From CALRQJ02 sp943370285 (GTDB lineage Bacteria > Bacteroidota > Bacteroidia > Chitinophagales > Chitinophagaceae): a stretch of 64,000 nt of DNA. Below, piece after piece: positions 47,486-55,633 of this stretch. The translations under genes and the position numbers were made by a program. The stretch spans positions 201,113 to 265,112 of the forward strand of contig CALRQJ020000005.1 of assembly GCA_943370285.1 (NCBI GenBank), in the 5' to 3' direction. The notes under the pieces are model-generated. The model made no database searches. It was not told the DNA's origin and worked only from the letters and a program-made list of their open reading frames with translations. The first letter of the stretch is position 1, and every line of letters starts with the position of its first letter.

Positions 47486-47779
47486 ATGCTATTACAACTG
47501 ATTGCCCAATATTATAAGTTTCTTTGGATGGGATTGGGTTGTATTGCCTTTCTTAAAATCATGCTTTCCTTTTTCTTTCATGGTAATTTGGCCGGTATCA
47601 ATGGTATCATTTTCGCAGTATTTAAGTGGTACGGCGAAGAAGAACAGGAAATGGAAGAATTTAGCGGAAGAAGGTTCTTCATGCGGATTCATAATATTGT
47701 GACCATTTTCTTTTACATCATGTTACTTATCATTATTGCGGCTACTGTTCTACCGCTGTTTCTTGGCCCGGTGGTATAA
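47486..47779 (+). CDS. Small membrane protein of unknown function
   Basis: 97 residues with two hydrophobic helices (about 14-44 and 70-92) separated by an acidic, charged segment (WYGEEEQEMEEFSGRRFF). ATG at 47486. No family recognised. It lies about 70 bp before the gldA-like ABC gene on the same strand. Confidence 0.6.
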   Translation: MLLQLIAQYYKFLWMGLGCIAFLKIMLSFFFHGNLAGINGIIFAVFKWYGEEEQEMEEFSGRRFFMRIHNIVTIFFYIMLLIIIAATVLPLFLGPVV

Positions 47780-47849
47780 AAATCATCTTTTTAACCTGCC
47801 CTTACATTACGGTTACACTTCAAAGCAATATTTTCGCAAAAAATAATAC

Positions 47850-48551
47850 ATGTCTTTAGCAGTAACTGATTTGGTGAAGTTGTATGGCAACCAAAAAGCC
47901 GTTGATGGTATTTCATTATGCCTTAACAAAGGAGAAATCACTGGATTTTTGGGGCCGAATGGTGCAGGAAAAAGTACCACTATGAAAATCATTACCGGCT
48001 ATCTTAAAGCAGATAGCGGCAAAGCCGAAGTTTGTGGTATTGATGTTGGAACAAATGCCATTGCTGTAAAGCAAAAGATTGGTTATTTACCCGAATCAAA
48101 TGCTTTGTATTACGATATGTATGTGAAGGAGTATCTTGATTTTGTAGCGTCGGTACATCAAATTACCAATAAAGCAAATGCTATTGCAACAGTGATTGAA
48201 ACTACCGGTTTAACCCTTGAACAACATAAAAAAATTGGTCAGCTTTCTAAAGGCTATAAGCAAAGAGTTGGATTAGCCGCAGCCATTATTCATCAACCCG
48301 AAGTAATTATTCTCGATGAACCAACCAGCGGTTTAGACCCTAATCAAATCATTGAAATTAGAAACGTAATTAAAGCACAAGGGAAAGACAAAACCGTTTT
48401 GTTTTCCTCTCATATTTTACAAGAAGTAGAAGCGATTTGCCAAAGAGTAATCATCATTCATAAAGGAAAAATTGTTGCGGATGACCGTTTAGAAAACCTT
48501 ACTAGTAATGGTCGCAGTTTAGAACAAACGTTTAGACAACTAACTCAATAG
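47850..48551 (+). CDS. ABC transporter ATP-binding protein, GldA-like
   Basis: 233 residues. Walker A GPNGAGKSTTMK near residue 34, signature LSKGYKQRVGLAAAI near 137, Walker B VIILDEPTSGLDPNQI near 155, H-loop SSHILQEVE. The start FLGPNGAGKSTTMKIITGYL and GYLPESNALYYDMYVKEYLD closely resemble GldA, the ATPase of a gliding-linked ABC exporter. It is shorter than the usual 300 residues of GldA, lacking most of the C-terminal part. No gldF/gldG permease is adjacent; the next gene encodes an unrelated small membrane protein. Confidence 0.85.
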   Translation: MSLAVTDLVKLYGNQKAVDGISLCLNKGEITGFLGPNGAGKSTTMKIITGYLKADSGKAEVCGIDVGTNAIAVKQKIGYLPESNALYYDMYVKEYLDFVASVHQITNKANAIATVIETTGLTLEQHKKIGQLSKGYKQRVGLAAAIIHQPEVIILDEPTSGLDPNQIIEIRNVIKAQGKDKTVLFSSHILQEVEAICQRVIIIHKGKIVADDRLENLTSNGRSLEQTFRQLTQ

Positions 48552-48556
48552 GCGAT

Positions 48557-48838
48557 ATGAAACAAAAAACACTCATCATTACATTAGCTGTACTCAGTTT
48601 TTTTGCTACTACATTTGGTGCGTTTCAAAAAATATTACATCGGCAAAATGCCGATACCTTTCTAACTATTGGATTAATTTGTTTTGCTGTATTTTGGATT
48701 ACTACACTATGGCAAATGCTCAATAGTACTTTCGTTACCCAACGAGATAGAATACTATGGTTGCTTTTTATACTCTTAATGCCATTTGTTGGTGCATTAT
48801 TGTTTCAACTGCTTAAAAATCGATTTACTAAAGCATAA
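48557..48838 (+). CDS. PLDc_N-like small membrane protein
   Basis: 93 residues with about three hydrophobic helices. Its end, RDRILWLLFILLMPFVGALL, resembles the membrane domain often found at the N-terminus of phospholipase D nucleases (PLDc_N) as a free protein. Function unknown. It starts 5 bp after the ABC gene stop, so it is in the same transcript. Confidence 0.65.
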   Translation: MKQKTLIITLAVLSFFATTFGAFQKILHRQNADTFLTIGLICFAVFWITTLWQMLNSTFVTQRDRILWLLFILLMPFVGALLFQLLKNRFTKA

Positions 48839-48955
48839 GATGACAAAAATCAGTACCAATAAATACTTTTTTAAAGCTATATACACTATAAAAAAGCGGA
48901 TATTTGCAACGCAACCGAAATAAACTAGATTATTTAACAAGCAACAACAAAAATC

Positions 48956-50248
48956 ATGAGTTACATTATTGAAGTACATGCCAGGCAAATTCTTGACAGC
49001 CGTGGCAATCCAACTGTAGAAGTAGATGTTTTGACAGATGACGGTGCTACAGGCCGTGCTGCTGTACCAAGCGGTGCTAGTACAGGTATTCACGAAGCAG
49101 TAGAATTAAGAGATGGAGATAAAAAGAAATACTTGGGTAGAGGTGTTTTAAAAGCCGTTAAAAATGTTAATACTGCCATCAGCGAAGCTATTGTTGGTTT
49201 TGATGTGAGTGCACAAACTGCGATAGACGAAGTATTAATTACCCTAGATGGTACTGAGAATAAAAGCAAATTAGGCGCCAACGCTATGTTAGCTGTTAGT
49301 ATGGCTGTAGCCAAAGCTGCTGCTGAAGAAGCAGGTTTGCCTTTATACAGATACATTGGCGGAACCAATGCAAAGACTTTGCCTGTTCCAATGATGAATA
49401 TCTTAAACGGGGGAGCTCATGCCGATAATAAAATTGATTTTCAGGAATTTATGGTTATGCCTATAGGTGCTCCTTCTTTCAGCGAAGGTTTGCGTTGGGG
49501 TGTTGAAATTTTTCATGCCTTAAAAAGTGTTTTGAAAAAGCGTGGCTACAGTACCAATGTGGGTGATGAAGGTGGTTTTGCTCCAAACATTCAAAGCAAT
49601 GAAGAAGCCATTGAAACAGTATTAGAAGCAATTACAGCTGCAGGTTACAAAACCGGCTCTCAAGTTGCCATTGCAATGGATGCTGCCAATAGCGAATTAT
49701 GGGATGCAAAAAAGAAAAAATATGTGTTCCATAAGAGTAGCGGTAAAGTAATGAGTAGCGAAGAGTTGGTGAAATATTGGGAAAGCTGGGTTAAAAAATA
49801 TCCTATTATTTCTATTGAAGATGGCATGGCCGAAGATGATTGGGCCGGTTGGAAAATGCTGACCGACACCATTGGTAAAAAATGCCAATTAGTAGGCGAT
49901 GATTTATTTGTAACCAATGTCAACCGTTTACAAACCGGTATTGATAAGGGCATTGGTAATGCACTATTGGTTAAAGTAAACCAAATTGGTACCATTACTG
50001 AAACGATCAATGCGGTAAGTTTGGCACAACACAATGGGTACAACACCATTATGAGTCACCGCAGTGGCGAAACTGAGGATGTTACCATTGCTGATTTAGC
50101 TGTAGCCCTTAATTGCGGACAAATTAAGACAGGTAGCGCTAGCCGTACCGACCGTATTGCTAAATACAATCAGCTAATTCGAATCGAAGAAATGTTAGGA
50201 AGCACTGGTGTTTTCCCAACAAAAGGAAAAATTAAGTTCGGTAAATAA
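48956..50248 (+). CDS. eno: Enolase
   Basis: 430 residues, full length. Converts 2-phosphoglycerate to phosphoenolpyruvate in glycolysis. Motifs: ILDSRGNPTVEVDV, GASTGIHEAVELRDGD, SIEDGMAEDDWAGW, LLVKVNQIGT with the catalytic lysine, and IMSHRSGETED. An intrinsic terminator follows at 50257. Confidence 0.98.
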   Translation: MSYIIEVHARQILDSRGNPTVEVDVLTDDGATGRAAVPSGASTGIHEAVELRDGDKKKYLGRGVLKAVKNVNTAISEAIVGFDVSAQTAIDEVLITLDGTENKSKLGANAMLAVSMAVAKAAAEEAGLPLYRYIGGTNAKTLPVPMMNILNGGAHADNKIDFQEFMVMPIGAPSFSEGLRWGVEIFHALKSVLKKRGYSTNVGDEGGFAPNIQSNEEAIETVLEAITAAGYKTGSQVAIAMDAANSELWDAKKKKYVFHKSSGKVMSSEELVKYWESWVKKYPIISIEDGMAEDDWAGWKMLTDTIGKKCQLVGDDLFVTNVNRLQTGIDKGIGNALLVKVNQIGTITETINAVSLAQHNGYNTIMSHRSGETEDVTIADLAVALNCGQIKTGSASRTDRIAKYNQLIRIEEMLGSTGVFPTKGKIKFGK

Positions 50249-50256
50249 TTATACTA

Positions 50257-50288
50257 CTGCCACACTGTAACGGTGTGGCAGTTTTGTT
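50257..50288 (+). terminator. Intrinsic terminator after enolase
   Basis: CTGCCACAC (50257-50265), loop TGTAACG, GTGTGGCAG (50273-50281), then TTTTGTTT. A perfect 9-bp stem. Confidence 0.85.
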
Positions 50289-50333
50289 TATTCAGGTCCA
50301 ATTCTGCTATCTTTATCTTGTTTTTGAATCTTT

Positions 50334-50636
50334 ATGATGCTTTTTTTCAAGATACTGCGTAATAAATATGTGATTGCTACCATTTTTTTTGTGGTGCTCT
50401 TACTATTTTTTGATAGAAATGATTTGTTTACGCAAAATGAAAGAAATACTGAGCTAGAAAAGCTCACTGCTACCAAAATGTATTATCAAAGGGAGAATGA
50501 AGCACTGAAAAAGCAGCTCTCAGACCTCAAAAACAGTGCAAAAGCCATTGAAAAACAGGCCCGTGAGCAGTTTTACATGAAGCGAAGCAATGAAGATGTA
50601 TACTTAGTAGAAGAATCCAAAAAGACAAAAAACTAA
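50334..50636 (+). CDS. DivIC/FtsB-type septum formation protein
   Basis: 100 residues: a short cytoplasmic start, one membrane helix (about 14-29), and then a coiled coil (NTELEKLTATKMYYQRENEA) ending in the EKQAREQFYMKRSNEDVYLV motif, which is characteristic of FtsB/DivIC. It joins the FtsQLB-type divisome complex. Being right after eno is the common position in bacteria. Confidence 0.88.
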   Translation: MMLFFKILRNKYVIATIFFVVLLLFFDRNDLFTQNERNTELEKLTATKMYYQRENEALKKQLSDLKNSAKAIEKQAREQFYMKRSNEDVYLVEESKKTKN

Positions 50637-50724
50637 TTCATCCAGTACAATATTCTGTTAGTAAAGCCGTTTTAGAATTGTCGTTCGGATTTTGGATTTT
50701 ATAACAATCACATTCTGGTTTACT

Positions 50725-50961
50725 ATGTCTACTATTACTACAGAAGACTTGATACAATATTTGTACAAGGATACTTCTATACCACAAGCATTGGCCATTG
50801 AAAAAGCGGTAGCAGAAAACTGGACGCTTCGCGAAAAAATGGATGTTCTAAAAGACTCTATGAGACGTTTAGATGGATCTATTGAAGCCCCTCGTCGTAA
50901 AGCTGTTGACTTTTTGCTCAACTATGCCGCAAGTACAGTTCAGGAAGTTGCGCAGCATTAA
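50725..50961 (+). CDS. Small conserved soluble protein, unknown function
   Basis: 78 residues from ATG at 50725; the longer frame to 50692 was rejected. It has an acidic helical start TTEDLIQYLYKDTSIPQALA and a helix-forming rest (EKMDVLKDSMRRLDGSIEAP). It recalls the N-terminal part of anti-sigma-like regulators but without a zinc motif; that likeness is only a hint. It lies between the DivIC gene and nth. Confidence 0.65.
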   Translation: MSTITTEDLIQYLYKDTSIPQALAIEKAVAENWTLREKMDVLKDSMRRLDGSIEAPRRKAVDFLLNYAASTVQEVAQH

Positions 50962-51014
50962 TCTGCTGTTCTACATTATTTAAACCGGTATCTTTATTTC
51001 GTGTTATAACAACT

Positions 51015-51662
51015 ATGACAAAGAAAGAAAGATACCGGTTTGTTATTGAATACTTTCAAGCCCATACCCCCGAAGCAGAGACAGAACTATTGTACGATAA
51101 CCCTTTTCAGTTGCTCGTTGCGGTGATTCTCTCGGCACAGTGTACCGATAAAAGGGTAAACCTCACTACGCCGGCTATTTTTGCCCAATACCCTAACCCA
51201 CAAAAAATGGCCAAGGCCAGTTTTGAGGAGTTATTTCCGTTAATCAGAAGCATTTCTTACCCCAACAATAAAACCAAACACCTTATTGGCATGGCAAACA
51301 TGCTGTTAGAAAAGTTTGGCGGAGCAGTTCCGATGACTGTTGAGGAGTTGGTTCAATTGCCGGGTGTTGGAAGAAAAACAGCTAATGTAATTACATCAGT
51401 CATTGATCGTCAACCTAATATGGCGGTAGATACCCATGTTTTTAGGGTATCGGCTAGACTTGGTTTAACTACAAAAGCTACCACTGTGTTGGCAGCTGAA
51501 AAGCAGTTAATTAAACATATTCCCGAAGAATTGGTGTACAAAGCTCATCACTGGCTAATTTTACATGGCAGATACACTTGTTTAGCCCGAAGCCCAAAAT
51601 GCAACCAATGCGGACTCCAAGAGGTCTGTAATTACTACAAAAAAGCATTAAAGAACAATTAA
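51015..51662 (+). CDS. nth: Endonuclease III
   Basis: 215 residues. DNA glycosylase/AP lyase for oxidised pyrimidines. The helix-hairpin-helix LPGVGRKTANVITSV carries the catalytic lysine near 120, and VDTHVFRVSARLGL carries the catalytic aspartate near 138. The C-terminal CLARSPKCNQCGLQEVC gives the four cysteines of the Fe4S4 cluster (C-x6-C-x2-C-x5-C). Length is normal. Confidence 0.96.
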   Translation: MTKKERYRFVIEYFQAHTPEAETELLYDNPFQLLVAVILSAQCTDKRVNLTTPAIFAQYPNPQKMAKASFEELFPLIRSISYPNNKTKHLIGMANMLLEKFGGAVPMTVEELVQLPGVGRKTANVITSVIDRQPNMAVDTHVFRVSARLGLTTKATTVLAAEKQLIKHIPEELVYKAHHWLILHGRYTCLARSPKCNQCGLQEVCNYYKKALKNN

Positions 51663-51732
51663 TTATAATCAGAAACACAATAAAGCCAAATTTTTAACGC
51701 TATTTGCAGGCACAAACTGAAATTATATTACA

Positions 51733-52611
51733 ATGAACAAATTTCTTGGTCTAATTCTTCTTAGTATAAGTTTGATAATCTTAGAACCGGTTTCAGCTCA
51801 ATATTATTACTATAACAATAATTATTACGATAAAGATGTAATTATTGAATTTGGTGGCGGCTTTGGCGGCATGAAGGGAATCACCGACGTAGGCAGAAAA
51901 AAATCAGTTATTGCAGATTATACTAATTTAAAATCAGTACACTCAAGTGGAAGTATTTTTATTGGTGCAATGTACCAAAACTATGTTGGCGCAAGATTAG
52001 AAGTGAGTTTTGGACAAATTAGTGGCGCAGATAGCCTTGGTGGTCTAAATGCTGATAAAAATCTCAGTTACAGAAGTAAAATAAACGAAGTGGCTTTGAT
52101 AGGTGAGTTCCACCCTTTCATGCTTAATAATAATTTAGAAGAACCTTCTCAATTCTCACCTTATGTTGCTGCCGGTATTGGTTGGTTTTCATTCAATCCA
52201 CAAGCATATTACCAAAACAAATGGGTTGATTTAAGACCTTTAAGAACAGAAGGACAAGGTTTTGCAGAATATAAAGACCGAGAAGTTTACAAGCTGTCTC
52301 AAGTTAGCTTTCCCATTGGGTTAGGTGTTAGATACGAGTTATCTCAAATGTTTAACCTAAGATTTGAAATTTTAAATCGTTTCACCTTTACAGATTACTT
52401 AGACGATGCAAGTAAACCTTATATTAATTCTGCCTTGTTTTATAACTATTTAAGTCCGGAGAAAGCTGCTTTGGCCGAAGCTTTGGCAGATAGATCGGCG
52501 AATGGTTATGCCGAAGGTGCAGCACCACGTGGTGGATTTAATACCAAAGATGGTTTTCTTACCTTTAGCTTAAAGGCAAGCATTAATTTAGGCAGACAAA
52601 GAATTAATTAA
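51733..52611 (+). CDS. Outer membrane beta-barrel protein, DUF6089 / PorG-like paralog
   Basis: 292 residues with a signal peptide (ILLSISLIILEPVSA). Aligned by eye with the protein at 16075-16911, it shares PYVAAGIGWFSFNPQAY, the motif LRPL-TEGQG, SFPIGLGVRYELSQMFN, and RFTFTDYLDDAS. Both are therefore DUF6089 family. This copy has an extra Tyr/Asn-rich start (YYYYNNNYY). PorG is a T9SS component; which of the two copies is the true PorG cannot be told from sequence alone. A terminator follows. Confidence 0.8.
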   Translation: MNKFLGLILLSISLIILEPVSAQYYYYNNNYYDKDVIIEFGGGFGGMKGITDVGRKKSVIADYTNLKSVHSSGSIFIGAMYQNYVGARLEVSFGQISGADSLGGLNADKNLSYRSKINEVALIGEFHPFMLNNNLEEPSQFSPYVAAGIGWFSFNPQAYYQNKWVDLRPLRTEGQGFAEYKDREVYKLSQVSFPIGLGVRYELSQMFNLRFEILNRFTFTDYLDDASKPYINSALFYNYLSPEKAALAEALADRSANGYAEGAAPRGGFNTKDGFLTFSLKASINLGRQRIN

Positions 52612-52630
52612 GTTGTCAGAACACATAAAC

Positions 52631-52664
52631 AAAGAAGCCACTTCGAATGAAGTGGCTTCTTTGT
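52631..52664. terminator. Bidirectional intrinsic terminator
   Basis: AAAGAAGCCACTTC (52631-52644), loop GAAT, GAAGTGGCTTCTTT (52649-52662). A perfect 14-bp stem between the barrel gene and the convergent arsC gene. Confidence 0.88.
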
Positions 52665-53062
52665 TATAATGCATTAATTAACGCTTGTACTTTACTACTG
52701 ATTAAATCTCTTACAGCATTAAATTCCTCCGGCTCCATATGCTTTGGGTCGGGGATTTGCCAATCTACAAATTGTTTGGCAGGCATCCAAGGACAAGCAT
52801 CGCCACAGCCCATTGTTACGACGGCATCAAAGGGAGCAAATGCTTTTACCTCGTCTAAACTTTTACTATCATGGGTACTTAAATCGTAGCCCAATGCCTT
52901 CATAGCAGCTATGGCTTTGGGATTAACGATACCGCTTGGTTTGCTGCCAGCACTGTATGCTTCAACTGCATCGCCGCCATGAATTTTGGCAAAGGCCTGA
53001 CTCATTTGTGAACGATTACTGTTTTCGATACAAACGAATAATAATTTTTTAGGTGTTGACAT
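52664..53062 (-). CDS. arsC: Arsenate reductase, thioredoxin-coupled type
   Basis: 132 residues of the low-molecular-weight tyrosine phosphatase fold. It reduces arsenate to arsenite. The P-loop is CIENSNRSQ (Cys11, Arg17), VTMGCGDACPWMP supplies the further redox cysteines, and WQIPDPK holds the catalytic Asp-Pro. It ends the arsR-arsM-acr3-arsC operon. Confidence 0.9.
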   Translation of the reverse strand: MSTPKKLLFVCIENSNRSQMSQAFAKIHGGDAVEAYSAGSKPSGIVNPKAIAAMKALGYDLSTHDSKSLDEVKAFAPFDAVVTMGCGDACPWMPAKQFVDWQIPDPKHMEPEEFNAVRDLISSKVQALINAL

Positions 53063-53134
53063 AACATTTATTTATCTGGTGCGTAGTGAATAAAAAGTAC
53101 AAGTGAGTGACACAACGATGTTTAATAGTAGCAC

Positions 53135-54220
53135 TTAAGCTTGTTCCACCATTGCTTCTTTCGTATACCATTTTTTCTTAAACCAAAAAGCTAGGTTGAC
53201 TAAGGCAATCAATGCAGGCACTTCTACCAAGGGGCCAATAACACCGGCAAAAGCTTGACCACTATTGATGCCAAACACGCCAATAGCTACGGCAATGGCC
53301 AATTCAAAATTGTTGCCGGTAGCTGTAAAAGCAATAGCGGTGTTGCGACTATAATCGGCTCCTAACCATTTGCCAATCAAAAAACTGGCTACGAACATGA
53401 TAGCAAAATAGATCACTAATGGAATGGCAATACGTACAACATCCATTGGAATTTGTACCATCAACTCTCCCTTTAAACTAAACATGAGTACAATGGTAAA
53501 GAGCAGGGCAATTAAAGTAAAAGGCGAAATGAAAGGCACAAATTTTTGCTGAAACCAATCTTGTCCCTTCCAGGCAATGATAGCATACCTACTTACTATA
53601 CCTGCCGCAAATGGAATACCTAAATAGATACCAACCGATTTTGCAATTTCGGCAATAGTAATGTTTACGGTTAAGCCTTTTAGCCCAAATAGCGGCGGCA
53701 AAACAGTAATAAACACATAAGCATATATACTAAAAAAGAATACTTGAAAAATGCTGTTTAGTGCTACCAGACCGGCAGCATATTCACGGTTGCCATTGGC
53801 TAACTCGTTCCATACAATAACCATGGCAATGCATCGAGCTAAACCTATTAAAATTAATCCTACCATGTATTCGGGGTAATTGGGCAACAGCACAATAGCC
53901 AACACAAACATCAGTATAGGACCAATCACCCAATTGAGTAACAAAGAAGCACCCAATATTTTGGTGTTTGCAAATACTTTACCCATTTGGCCATAATTAA
54001 CTTTTGCCAATGGTGGATACATCATTACAATCAACCCAACTGCCAATGGAATATTGGTTGTTCTACTAGAAAAGGAATGAATAAATGTAGCGGAAGATGG
54101 AATGAAATAACCAATAGCAACACCAATTGCCATGGCTAAAAAAATCCAAAGGGTTAAATACCTGTCTAAGAAACTGAGCTGCTTTCTTTGATGGGTAGGG
54201 GCACAATTAGTGGCACTCAT
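53135..54220 (-). CDS. acr3: Arsenite efflux transporter, ACR3 family
   Basis: 361 residues from ATG at 54220; an in-frame TTG six bases upstream is less likely. Ten membrane helices. The conserved cysteine is in LARCIAMVIVWNELANG, and ATGNNFELAIAVAIGVFG is the family C-terminal motif. It exports As(III) using proton-motive force. It starts 12 bp after the arsM stop and is followed 72 bp later by arsC. Confidence 0.93.
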   Translation of the reverse strand: MSATNCAPTHQRKQLSFLDRYLTLWIFLAMAIGVAIGYFIPSSATFIHSFSSRTTNIPLAVGLIVMMYPPLAKVNYGQMGKVFANTKILGASLLLNWVIGPILMFVLAIVLLPNYPEYMVGLILIGLARCIAMVIVWNELANGNREYAAGLVALNSIFQVFFFSIYAYVFITVLPPLFGLKGLTVNITIAEIAKSVGIYLGIPFAAGIVSRYAIIAWKGQDWFQQKFVPFISPFTLIALLFTIVLMFSLKGELMVQIPMDVVRIAIPLVIYFAIMFVASFLIGKWLGADYSRNTAIAFTATGNNFELAIAVAIGVFGINSGQAFAGVIGPLVEVPALIALVNLAFWFKKKWYTKEAMVEQA

Positions 54221-54232
54221 ATACAATACATT

Positions 54233-55081
54233 TTAGCAGCATCCGCCGCCGGGTGTACAACAAGTTGAATCTACTTTTGGCTTTTCGGCATACACGGTAA
54301 TGCTATAAATGCCTGAAGCGCTGTTTCTAAAATCGGCAATTTCATCGGCATTAAAATAATTCTGCAAAATATCATCAGGCAAAATAATTTCCTTCTCTTT
54401 TTGAATGGTAATATTGGTAAAGCCGTTGGCAGCAATCAACTCCAAATACACTTGCTTTTGAATGGCACCGCTAACACAACCGGCATACATTTCAGCTGCT
54501 TGTTGCAATTTTTCGGGCAGCGCTCCTTCTAATACAATATCACTAATACTAAAGTGACCACCAGGTTTTAAAACCCTGAAAACTTCTTGTAGCACATTAA
54601 ATTTATTGGGTACTAAATTAAGTACGCAATTGCTTACAACTACATCTGCCACATTAGCGGTAAGTGGCATGTGTTCAATATCGCCCAAGCGAAATTCTAC
54701 GTTATTGAACCCCAACTTATCTGCATTTGCTCTGGCTTTTTCAACCATTTTTTCGGTAAAATCAATACCTATTACTTTGCCTTTTTCGCCGGCAATGCTT
54801 CTAGCTACAAAGCAATCATTACCTGCACCGCTACCCAAATCCACTACCGTATCGCCGGGTTTTATTTGTGCAAATTGGGTAGGTAAGCCACAGCCTAAAC
54901 CCAAATCTGCATCTGGGTTATACCCTTCTAGCGAAGCATAATCTTCACTCATGACATTATATACTTCTGTACTGCACCCTCCGGCACCACAACAACTGGC
55001 TGCATTTTGAGCGTAGGGTTGATTGGCAATTTCGGTGTACTTTTCTTTGACTAACTGTTTTAATGCTTCTTCTGTTTGCAT
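54233..55081 (-). CDS. arsM: Arsenite S-adenosylmethionine methyltransferase
   Basis: 282 residues. It methylates As(III) with SAM. The SAM motif is VVDLGSGAGNDCFVARSI near residue 78, and VIGIDFTEKMVEKA follows. Cysteines needed for arsenic binding occur in AASCCGAGGCS (30, 31, 36), LGLGCGLP, VSNCVLN and YAGCVSG, and in the C-terminal CCTPGGGCC tail. It lies 22 bp downstream of arsR. Confidence 0.93.
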   Translation of the reverse strand: MQTEEALKQLVKEKYTEIANQPYAQNAASCCGAGGCSTEVYNVMSEDYASLEGYNPDADLGLGCGLPTQFAQIKPGDTVVDLGSGAGNDCFVARSIAGEKGKVIGIDFTEKMVEKARANADKLGFNNVEFRLGDIEHMPLTANVADVVVSNCVLNLVPNKFNVLQEVFRVLKPGGHFSISDIVLEGALPEKLQQAAEMYAGCVSGAIQKQVYLELIAANGFTNITIQKEKEIILPDDILQNYFNADEIADFRNSASGIYSITVYAEKPKVDSTCCTPGGGCC

Positions 55082-55103
55082 ACTATTATAGTTTAAAAAT
55101 TAT

Positions 55104-55439
55104 CTAGCAAGCACAGCTGGTTTGCTTTGCTTGTATGGAATCGAACATGTTGCTGAAAGTGGTTTTAAAATGATTAAAAGCTTGCCAGTTTATACAGTAG
55201 CATGTACTTGGGCCACTGATAGTGCCTTTAATGAGACCGGCTTCTTTCAATGCTTTTAGGTGCTGGCTTACGGTTGCTTGTGCTAGGGGCAACACGTCTA
55301 CTAATTCGCCACAAATACATTCGCTACGTTGTGCTAATATTTTTAAAATGGCGATTCGTGCAGGATGTGCCATTGCTTTGGCAAAGTTGGCTAAATCTTG
55401 ATCTATAAGGTCGAACGCTTCTGTTTTTTGTATGGCCAT
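55104..55439 (-). CDS. arsR: ArsR family arsenic-responsive repressor
   Basis: 111 residues from ATG at 55439; the in-frame TTG at 55469 lies inside the operator region and is rejected. Winged helix: LDFA-type helix AKAMAHPARIAILKIL, metal-binding ECICGELVDVL (CxC), recognition helix ATVSQHLKALKEAGL, and a C-terminal pair of cysteines (SCAC). It should release DNA on binding As(III). It heads the ars operon. Two palindromes just upstream suit it as operators. Confidence 0.93.
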   Translation of the reverse strand: MAIQKTEAFDLIDQDLANFAKAMAHPARIAILKILAQRSECICGELVDVLPLAQATVSQHLKALKEAGLIKGTISGPSTCYCINWQAFNHFKTTFSNMFDSIQAKQTSCAC

Positions 55440-55444
55440 ATGCT

Positions 55445-55464
55445 TTATCGTTTTAGTACGATAA
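55445..55464. promoter_or_regulatory. Candidate ArsR operator 1
   Basis: Palindrome TTATCGT-N6-ACGATAA, containing the core ATCGT-N6-ACGAT at 55447-55462. It lies just downstream of the -7 element at 55467-55474 and so would cover the transcription start. Confidence 0.65.
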
Positions 55465-55466
55465 GG

Positions 55467-55474
55467 CAAAGATA
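55467..55474 (-). promoter_or_regulatory. Candidate -7 element of the arsR promoter
   Basis: On the minus strand TATCTTTG, a perfect match to TAnnTTTG. A TTTG lies 23 bases upstream at 55498-55501 inside operator 2, somewhat further than the usual 19-21. Confidence 0.45.
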
Positions 55475-55491
55475 TGGGAGAAATTCAATTC

Positions 55492-55507
55492 ATCGTACAA
55501 ATACGAT
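55492..55507. promoter_or_regulatory. Candidate ArsR operator 2
   Basis: ATCGTACAAATACGAT, the same ATCGT-N6-ACGAT core as operator 1. The two centres are 45 bp apart, so they lie on nearly the same face of the helix. The site overlaps the possible -33 TTTG. Confidence 0.65.
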
Positions 55508-55539
55508 AAAATATTTTTTTGGCAAATAGTAGGAAACAA

Positions 55540-55574
55540 AAAACCCTTCGATGCAAACAGCATTGAAGGGTTTT
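55540..55574. terminator. Intrinsic terminator downstream of GH16 gene
   Basis: AAAACCCTTC (55540-55549) pairs with GAAGGGTTTT (55565-55574), with an inner ATG/CAT pair. It lies 60 bp past the stop of the minus-strand GH16 gene. Confidence 0.75.
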
Positions 55575-55633
55575 ATTAAATAATTAATGCTAAGGCGGAT
55601 AGAAAACGCTTGAATAGAAATGATGAAGCTTAA

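Noticed and set aside
55440..55469. Upstream TTG start of arsR
   Set aside because: It would place operator 1 inside the coding region; ATG 55439 gives a normal ArsR length.
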